From an uncultured Clostridiaceae bacterium (GTDB lineage Bacteria > Bacillota > Clostridia > TANB77 > CAG-508): a stretch of DNA of 11,079 nucleotides. The notes under the pieces were generated by a model. That model saw only the letters and a program-made list of their open reading frames with translations, was not told where the DNA came from and did not search any database. Where the stretch lies: assembly GCA_958402495.1 (NCBI GenBank), contig CATXTS010000059.1:1-11079 (forward strand), written 5' to 3'. The position numbers were made by a program, and so were the translations under genes. Of this stretch, positions 7,061-11,079 are shown piece by piece; position 1 is the first letter of the stretch; each line of letters opens with the position of its first letter.

Positions 7061-7910
7061 CTTCTACATCCTCCTTAGCATTCATTACTTTATCAATGAC
7101 TAGTCTTTCTATTATCATAAGTATATTACTTACTAACCAATATAACGCTAATCCTAATGGTGCTATAACAGCAATAGATATGGACATAATTGGCATCATG
7201 TATAACATGGTATTATTCATTTGCTGCATACTGTCTAATTCGTTTGGTTGTTTTTCTTCTCCATTTTCTATTACAATGTCTTTCTTCTTTGTTAATTTCT
7301 TCTGCGCATTTGTTGTAATTTTAATAGAAATAAACGAAGTTATTACATATAAAACAGGAATCACATAAACTCTCCAGTCATTTAAGCTTTGTGTTGGTAC
7401 TTTACTTAAATCAATTCCTAAAAAGTCCATATTAATTCTCACATTTTCATTGTCTGCACCCTTTTTCTCAATTATTTCAATTTCTGGATAAGTGGAAATT
7501 TTCCCATCATTTTCTTGCTGGATTTGTGTCTTATAATCTTCTATTGTTTCTTTATTAATACCTTTCATATAGGTAAGTGGTTGACTAACTAGCCAAAATA
7601 CAGAAAGAATGATTACTAATTGCAGAATAGAACTAAGACATCCACTAAAAGGACTCATTTTTTCTTTCTTGTACATATCCATCATTTCTTGATTTAATTT
7701 TTCTGGATTGCTTTTATATTTTCTTTGCAATTCTTGCATTTTTCCTTGCATAACTGCCGACTTTTTCATTGTTTTTTGTTGTTTAATGGTTAATGGTATT
7801 AATACAATTCTTAATAATATAGAAAAGACAATAATAGCAATACCATAATTATTAAAAACTTCGTATAAAAAATTCAATAAGTAACCAAAAATCTGCGATA
7901 TAAATCCCAT
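7050..7910 (-). CDS. yidC: Membrane protein insertase YidC/Oxa1 (SpoIIIJ type)
   Basis: This insertase places proteins in the cytoplasmic membrane, alone or with SecYEG. The 286 residues lack the large periplasmic domain of Gram-negative YidC, as expected. The first core helix is at about 23-41 and carries the conserved groove arginine R34 (ILLRIVLIPLT). A cytoplasmic charged hairpin (42-85) follows, then a helix at about 91-109, helices around 180-198 and 238-252, and a final segment around 253-268. YMMP near 237-240 and ALYWLVSN are typical. The second and third core helices are separated by about 70 residues, including a charged segment absent from SpoIIIJ-type proteins of Bacillus. No lipoprotein cysteine is seen near the N-terminus. 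GAGGA precedes ATG with short spacing. It lies 16 nt after yidD and overlaps jag. Confidence 0.96.
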   Translation of the reverse strand: MGFISQIFGYLLNFLYEVFNNYGIAIIVFSILLRIVLIPLTIKQQKTMKKSAVMQGKMQELQRKYKSNPEKLNQEMMDMYKKEKMSPFSGCLSSILQLVIILSVFWLVSQPLTYMKGINKETIEDYKTQIQQENDGKISTYPEIEIIEKKGADNENVRINMDFLGIDLSKVPTQSLNDWRVYVIPVLYVITSFISIKITTNAQKKLTKKKDIVIENGEEKQPNELDSMQQMNNTMLYMMPIMSISIAVIAPLGLALYWLVSNILMIIERLVIDKVMNAKEDVEDAK

Positions 7911-7926
7911 ACATTCCTCTTCTTTC

Positions 7927-8145
7927 TTATTTTAAAGGATCATATCCCCCTTTTGAGAAAGGATTACACTTTAAAATTCTTTTTATCCCTAAGAAAATAC
8001 CTTTTATACTACCATATTTTTCAATGGCCTGTTTTGTATACTCTGAACAAGTTGGATAATATTTACACTTTATTCCTTTATAATCTAATATTGGAGATAA
8101 AGTTTTTTGATATATATGTATCCCATATAGAAATATTTTTTTCAT
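7927..8145 (-). CDS. yidD: Membrane protein insertion efficiency factor YidD
   Basis: This small membrane-associated protein assists YidC-dependent insertion; its exact mechanism is unsettled. The 72 residues match the family length. An N-terminal amphipathic stretch with YQKTLSPIL (12-20) is followed by CKYYPTCSEYTKQAI (27-41) and KCNPFSKGGYDPL (59-71), the diagnostic motifs, with three conserved cysteines (27, 33, 60). The ATG follows the rnpA stop by a single base (TAG-T-ATG). Only a weak purine tract within the rnpA end precedes it, so translation probably depends on coupling to rnpA. yidC begins 16 nt downstream. Confidence 0.96.
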   Translation of the reverse strand: MKKIFLYGIHIYQKTLSPILDYKGIKCKYYPTCSEYTKQAIEKYGSIKGIFLGIKRILKCNPFSKGGYDPLK

Positions 8146-8146
8146 A

Positions 8147-8509
8147 CTATTTCACTTCTTTTTCTGCATCTATCCATATACCTGCTCTTTTAAATAAATG
8201 TCGCATATCCGTAAGAATTTCTTGACAATGATAATCCTTTACTTCTATGTTTTTATTCCAAATAAAAAGCATGCTGTATCCTTGCTGTATCTGTTTACTT
8301 TGTAAACGATAACTTTCTCTCATTAATCGTTTTAATCGATTACGTTTTGTCGCTTTTGCTATTTTTTTGCCAACTGCAAACCCTACCCTATTTTCTGTTT
8401 TAGAGTAAGGATATAGGTATAATGTGATATACGTTCCTTTAAAAAATTTTCCTTTTGATAATACTTGTTTAAATTCATAATTCTTTTTTAAGGTATTCAT
8501 TTTTCTCAT
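8147..8509 (-). CDS. rnpA: Ribonuclease P protein component
   Basis: This is the protein subunit of RNase P, which helps the catalytic RNA remove 5' leaders from pre-tRNAs. The 120 residues are typical. The N-terminus LKKNYEFKQVLSKG (7-20) and the RNR motif KATKRNRLKRLMRE (52-65) are diagnostic, and the protein is strongly basic. I keep the ATG at 8507-8509, since AGGAAGGA (8521-8528) is 11 nt away; the next Met (codon 4) is also possible but would be about 20 nt from that site. The gene lies downstream of the rpmH terminator and has no convincing promoter of its own, so it is probably expressed by read-through from rpmH. Confidence 0.96.
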   Translation of the reverse strand: MRKMNTLKKNYEFKQVLSKGKFFKGTYITLYLYPYSKTENRVGFAVGKKIAKATKRNRLKRLMRESYRLQSKQIQQGYSMLFIWNKNIEVKDYHCQEILTDMRHLFKRAGIWIDAEKEVK

Positions 8510-8579
8510 AATTCAAATTTTCCTTCCTAAAATCAGCCTTTTTTGTTTGCAAGCCTAAGGAATTACTGATTCAAATTAC

Positions 8580-8613
8580 AAAAAAGACCACATATGTCAT
8601 CTATACGTGGTCT
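8580..8613 (-). terminator. Intrinsic terminator between rpmH and rnpA
   Basis: On the minus strand an 11-bp stem AGACCACGTAT pairs with ATATGTGGTCT (one G-U pair), with a 7-nt loop. It runs into six T. The stem occupies 8603-8613 and 8585-8595 and starts 8 bases beyond the rpmH stop. As rnpA has no visible promoter, it probably acts as a partial terminator that sets a high L34 to RnpA ratio. Confidence 0.88.
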
Positions 8614-8621
8614 AAAATCAT

Positions 8622-8756
8622 TTACGCACTTATTTTTTTTCTTCCTTTTGCACGTCTTGCTTTTAATACATTTCTTCCTGCTCTAGTTTTCATTCTTTTC
8701 ATGAAACCATGTTCTTTTTGTTCTTGTCTATTTTTTGGTTGGAATGTTCTTTTCAT
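8622..8756 (-). CDS. rpmH: 50S ribosomal protein L34
   Basis: This is a small basic protein of the large ribosomal subunit. Translating the minus strand from ATG at 8754-8756 gives 44 residues starting MKRTFQPKNRQEQKEHGFMK. It continues with RMKTRAGRNVLKARRAKGRK (residues 21-40) and ends at TAA (8622-8624). This is the near-invariant L34 sequence at its exact normal length. A strong ribosome binding site, AGGAGGT, lies just upstream. It is the first gene after oriC on the left arm, with its own consensus promoter and a terminator directly behind it. Confidence 0.98.
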   Translation of the reverse strand: MKRTFQPKNRQEQKEHGFMKRMKTRAGRNVLKARRAKGRKKISA

Positions 8757-8822
8757 AATTTTAGCACCTCCTGTATCTATTTAAACCGTAAACGGATTAT
8801 ATACTTTTTCATAAGCTTTTTT

Positions 8823-8851
8823 ATTATACCTTAGACATCCATTTATGTCAA
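8823..8851 (-). promoter_or_regulatory. Consensus sigma-A promoter of rpmH
   Basis: TTGACA (8846-8851) and TATAAT (8823-8828), separated by 17 bp, match the consensus at all 12 positions. Transcription should start near 8816, leaving a leader of about 60 nt. The leader contains a short dyad CCGT-TT-ACGG (8786-8795). This is the strongest promoter in the window, as expected for a ribosomal-protein gene. Confidence 0.93.
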
Positions 8852-8888
8852 TACTTTCCTTTAAATTAAATTATTTTTTTTATTTGTA

Positions 8889-8918
8889 TTGACTATTTCA
8901 TTTTATATTTGATATGAT
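8889..8918 (+). promoter_or_regulatory. Sigma-A type promoter of dnaA
   Basis: TTGACT (8889-8894) and TATGAT (8913-8918) each match at 5 of 6 positions, with an 18-bp spacer. The predicted start near 8925 gives a leader of about 145 nt containing the upstream DnaA boxes. It is divergent from the rpmH promoter, with the two -35 boxes about 37 bp apart. Confidence 0.75.
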
Positions 8919-8981
8919 ATAGGGACAAAGGGAAAAAGAAGTTTTTAGTGTATAATTTTATTTACTTAATCCTATTTTGCG

Positions 8982-9018
8982 CAGTTATCCACATATGTGT
9001 ATAACTGTGTGGATAACT
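8982..9018 (+). other. Upstream oriC subregion: three DnaA boxes in the dnaA leader
   Basis: There are two perfect DnaA boxes: TTATCCACA at 8985-8993 (plus strand) and its complement TGTGGATAA at 9008-9016 (minus strand). A one-mismatch box TGTGTATAA lies between them at 8996-9004 (minus strand). The cluster sits between the dnaA promoter and ribosome binding site. In Bacillota such a cluster is half of a bipartite oriC and also lets DnaA repress its own gene. Only three boxes are visible, fewer than in the downstream cluster. Confidence 0.9.
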
Positions 9019-9050
9019 ATATTTTCCTAATAAAATTTTTTAAATTTTTT

Positions 9051-9057
9051 GGAAGGA
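9051..9057 (+). promoter_or_regulatory. dnaA ribosome binding site
   Basis: GGAAGGA lies 12 nt before ATG 9070. The in-frame TTG at 9049 overlaps this site and cannot be the start it serves. Confidence 0.7.
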
Positions 9058-9069
9058 CTGAAAAAACAA

Positions 9070-10401
9070 ATGCAAACAGACCTAAATGAACTTCTAACAA
9101 AAGCAAAAGAACTTTTAAAAGATGAAACCACAAAAATTTCTTATGAAACCTGGATTAAAAATCTTGAAATTGAAAGTGCAGATAATGGTAATATTGTTCT
9201 TTCTACCTCTACAGCCTTTAAAAGAGATGCTATAGAATCTAGATATCATGATTTACTTGTTAATACTTTTAATTTTATTACGAATAAAGAATGCAGTGTT
9301 TCCATAATCGCAAAAGAAGAAATGACCAATAATCCAAATAGCACTTCTGAAATGACACCAAATATCGGTTATTCCAACGAAACTTTAAATCCCAAATATA
9401 CATTTGATACTTTTGTTGTGGGTAATAATAACCGTTTTGCACATGCCGCAGCACTTGCAGTAGCAGAAGCTCCCGCTACTTCTTATAATCCTCTTTTTAT
9501 TTACGGAGGCGTTGGTCTTGGAAAAACACATTTAATGCATGCAATCGGTAATGAAATTTTAAGAAATAACAGAAATTCTAATATTTTATATGTTACTTCT
9601 GAAAAATTCACCAATCAATTGATTAATGCCATTAAAGATAATAAAAATGAGCAATTTAGATCAAAATATCGAAATATTGATGTCCTTTTGATAGATGACA
9701 TCCAGTTTATTGCGGGAAAAGAAAGAGTTCAAGAGGAATTTTTCCATACGTTTAATACTTTACATGAAAGTGGAAAACAAGTCATTATTTCAAGTGATCG
9801 ACCTCCAAAAGATATTAATCTATTAGAAGATAGATTAAAATCTAGATTTGAATGGGGTCTTATTGCTGATATTTCTAATGCTGATTATGAAACACGTTTA
9901 GCTATTTTAAGAAAAAAGGCACAAATAGATAATATTATTATAGATGATGAAATTTTATCTAATATTGCTACAAGAATAGATACTAATATTAGAGAATTAG
10001 AAGGAGCATTAAATAAATTAATTGCTCGAGCTTCTTTAATTAATAGTCCCATTACAATGGAAATGGCAGAATGGGCCATTAATGAAATTGTAGCTTCTAA
10101 AGATAAAGTTATTTCTTCTGAATACATACAAGAAACGGTTGCAAAATATTTTAATATTGATCCAAAAGACTTAATTAGTATAAAAAGATCAAATGATATT
10201 GCATTTCCAAGACAAATTGCTATGTATTTGTGTAGAAATGTACCACAATTGTCTCTACCTCAGATAGGAAAAGATTTTGGTAACAGAGATCATACAACCG
10301 TTATGCATGCTTGTACAAAAATCGAAAGAGAAATGAAAGAAAATCCAAATACTAAATTAATTGTGGATAGTGTGAAAAACATTCTTCTTGCAGACAAATA
10401 G
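9070..10401 (+). CDS. dnaA: Chromosomal replication initiator DnaA
   Basis: This AAA+ ATPase binds DnaA boxes, forms a filament and opens oriC for helicase loading. With ATG 9070 it has 443 residues, numbered here from that start. Domain I (about 1-80) contains SYETWIKNLEIE. A short variable domain II (about 85-107) follows. Domain III has Walker A GGVGLGKT (146-153), Walker B LLIDDIQF (206-213) and the RLKSRFEWG region (255-263). Domain IV ends with the signature IGKDFGNRDHTTVMHACTKI (399-418), which reads the DnaA box. The frame opens at TTG 9049, but that codon overlaps the Shine-Dalgarno sequence, so the seven extra residues are unlikely. Spacing to ATG 9070 is slightly long. DnaA boxes in its leader suggest autoregulation. 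dnaN follows across the second oriC subregion. Confidence 0.97.
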   Translation: MQTDLNELLTKAKELLKDETTKISYETWIKNLEIESADNGNIVLSTSTAFKRDAIESRYHDLLVNTFNFITNKECSVSIIAKEEMTNNPNSTSEMTPNIGYSNETLNPKYTFDTFVVGNNNRFAHAAALAVAEAPATSYNPLFIYGGVGLGKTHLMHAIGNEILRNNRNSNILYVTSEKFTNQLINAIKDNKNEQFRSKYRNIDVLLIDDIQFIAGKERVQEEFFHTFNTLHESGKQVIISSDRPPKDINLLEDRLKSRFEWGLIADISNADYETRLAILRKKAQIDNIIIDDEILSNIATRIDTNIRELEGALNKLIARASLINSPITMEMAEWAINEIVASKDKVISSEYIQETVAKYFNIDPKDLISIKRSNDIAFPRQIAMYLCRNVPQLSLPQIGKDFGNRDHTTVMHACTKIEREMKENPNTKLIVDSVKNILLADK

Positions 10402-10431
10402 TATCCATTCAAATAAAAAACACACTTTTTT

Positions 10432-10467
10432 AAAAAAACTGTTTGGAAAAAAAACTGTTTGGAAAAA
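10432..10467 (+). repeat. Tandem duplication of a 16-bp unit after dnaA
   Basis: AAAAAACTGTTTGG occurs at 10433-10446 and again at 10449-10462, a 16-bp period, with A-runs between and after. It sits between the dnaA stop and the DnaA boxes. No intrinsic terminator is convincing here: the nearby A6-CACAC-T6 dyad is A/T only. The A-tracts may bend the DNA. Confidence 0.7.
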
Positions 10468-10503
10468 CAAATTCTCTTGCTTCTTACGGAGGCAGTCTGT
10501 TAG

Positions 10504-10669
10504 ATATCCACAGGTGCCTGTGTATTTCCTGTAGATAACCTGTTTATAACTTAGTTGTACACATATTTATTTTTTAGATGTTTATAACTTTTCAACTTGT
10601 CCACCAAATTATCAACATCAAAAAAGCTAGGGATATAAACTATACACATAGTTATCCACATAATCCACA
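10504..10669 (+). other. Downstream oriC subregion: DnaA-box cluster between dnaA and dnaN
   Basis: The perfect box TTATCCACA is at 10652-10660, and TAATCCACA abuts it at 10661-10669 in the same orientation. One-mismatch boxes lie at 10504-10512 (ATATCCACA), 10530-10538 (reverse, TTATCTACA) and 10609-10617 (TTATCAACA). Two-mismatch candidates are at 10541-10549 and 10579-10587 (both reverse TTATAAACA), 10555-10563 (TTGTACACA), 10597-10605 (TTGTCCACC) and 10640-10648 (CTATACACA). A dyad CACAGG-TG-CCTGTG (10509-10522) overlaps the first box. Density, orientation and position before dnaN identify the main DnaA assembly region. The weaker boxes are assignments by eye. Confidence 0.9.
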
Positions 10670-10673
10670 GCAC

Positions 10674-10712
10674 CTATTACTACTACTACTATAAATATTA
10701 AATATATTATAA
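10674..10712 (+). other. DnaA-trio element and AT-rich unwinding region
   Basis: Six triplets, CTA TTA CTA CTA CTA CTA (10674-10691), start 4 bp after the last DnaA box, across the linker GCAC. They run into a pure A/T stretch (10692-10712). This matches the layout of the Bacillus basal unwinding system: double-stranded boxes, a GC-richer linker, DnaA-trios that guide DnaA onto one strand, then the melting site. The first strand opening probably occurs here. The stretch also abuts the dnaN ribosome binding site. Confidence 0.85.
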
Positions 10713-10728
10713 AGGAGTTTGATGCAAA

Positions 10729-11079
10729 ATGAATATCGTTTGTGAAAAGGATAAAATCCTAAAAGCTATTAATTCCGTAACGAAAGCAGTAGCTACTAAA
10801 ACGACTATGCCTATTTTAGAAGGTATTTTAATACAAACCAATGATAATGAAGTAAAATTAACTACGTATGATTTAGAGATAGGAATCGAATATATCATAG
10901 ACGCAGAAGTAAAAATGCAAGGAGCTACAGTAGTAAATGCTATCATGTTTAGTGAAATTATTCGAAAATTACCAGATACAGAAATTCATATTTCTTTAAA
11001 TGACAAGAATCTATTAGTAATTGAATGTGAAGGTTCTTTATATAAATTAGCAACAATGAATCCAGAAGAATTTCCAGAA
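10729..11079 (+). CDS. dnaN: DNA polymerase III beta sliding clamp, N-terminal part (cut by window edge)
   Basis: This is the ring-shaped processivity clamp that tethers the replicative polymerase and other DNA enzymes. 117 codons are visible, about a third of the usual 365-380 residues, and the frame is open to the edge. The N-terminus MNIVCEKDKILKAINSVTKAV is followed by TTMPILEGILIQT, YDLEIGIEY and the end-of-domain-I pattern FSEIIRKLPD, all typical of DnaN. The ATG at 10729-10731 is served by AAAGGAG (10711-10717). An earlier ATG at 10722 is out of frame and stops after seven codons. No convincing promoter lies just upstream, so transcription from dnaA through oriC is the simplest reading. 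Confidence 0.97.
   Translation, partial: MNIVCEKDKILKAINSVTKAVATKTTMPILEGILIQTNDNEVKLTTYDLEIGIEYIIDAEVKMQGATVVNAIMFSEIIRKLPDTEIHISLNDKNLLVIECEGSLYKLATMNPEEFPE

Noticed and set aside
8796..8801. Second -10 box TATAAT in the rpmH leader (minus strand)
   Set aside because: No matching -35 element at the right distance; the consensus promoter at 8823-8851 explains rpmH.
8951..8956. Second -10 box TATAAT for dnaA
   Set aside because: No -35 box lies at 16-19 bp upstream and the TG of an extended -10 is misplaced.
9049..9069. TTG at 9049 as the dnaA start, adding MEGLKKQ
   Set aside because: The codon overlaps the GGAAGGA ribosome binding site, so the downstream ATG is the likelier start.
10413..10438. 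Possible terminator after dnaA
   Set aside because: The only hairpin is A6/T6 with no G or C pairs and no clean T-run after it.
10489..10493. Isolated GGAGG in the dnaA-dnaN spacer
   Set aside because: No start codon with an open frame follows it.
10613..10638. Promoter for dnaN (TCAACA, 16 bp, TATAAA)
   Set aside because: The -35 match is only 4 of 6, in DNA packed with DnaA boxes; chance matches are expected.
1..11079. Mobile elements, CRISPR arrays, tRNA or rRNA genes, defence or biosynthetic systems
   Set aside because: None seen. Every substantial gene belongs to the conserved origin cluster, and I found no transposase, integrase or spaced repeat array.

Overview
The window is the replication-origin region (oriC) of an AT-rich, low-GC Gram-positive chromosome. 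The gene order rpmH-rnpA-yidD-yidC-jag-mnmE-mnmG-rsmG-parA-parB on one side of oriC and dnaA-dnaN on the other is the classical Bacillota origin cluster. The low GC content, the absence of a noc gene between rsmG and parA, and a small membrane-protein gene starting just after parB point to Clostridia rather than Bacilli. No species can be named from the sequence alone.

Left arm (1 to about 8860, all genes on the minus strand, so leading-strand relative to oriC). A near-perfect sigma-A promoter at 8823-8851 drives rpmH. An intrinsic terminator follows rpmH directly, and read-through supplies rnpA, yidD, yidC and jag, which are tightly packed: 1 nt between rnpA and yidD, and an 11-nt overlap of yidC with jag. 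A 100-bp spacer with nested inverted repeats precedes mnmE. A 358-bp gene-free spacer separates mnmE from mnmG. mnmG and rsmG are 15 nt apart and end at a strong hairpin terminator (1866-1898). parA-parB and a truncated membrane-protein gene then form a separate unit with their own promoter (1813-1841).

Origin and right arm (about 8880 to 11079, plus strand). dnaA has its own promoter and a leader holding three DnaA boxes. The dnaA-dnaN spacer holds about ten canonical and degenerate DnaA boxes. These end in two abutting boxes, a short GC-richer linker, six DnaA-trio triplets and an AT-rich unwinding stretch directly before dnaN. This is the bipartite oriC known from Bacillus and Clostridium. 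dnaN runs off the right edge.

The genes serve replication initiation (DnaA, DnaN, oriC), origin segregation (ParA, ParB), membrane-protein insertion (YidC, YidD, Jag), tRNA maturation and wobble-uridine modification (RnpA, MnmE, MnmG), and the ribosome (L34, RsmG). I see no novel system, mobile element, CRISPR array, tRNA or rRNA. The points worth a second look are regulatory: alternative hairpins in the dnaA leader, the structured spacers around mnmE, a weak parS-like site, and start-codon choices for parA and dnaA.
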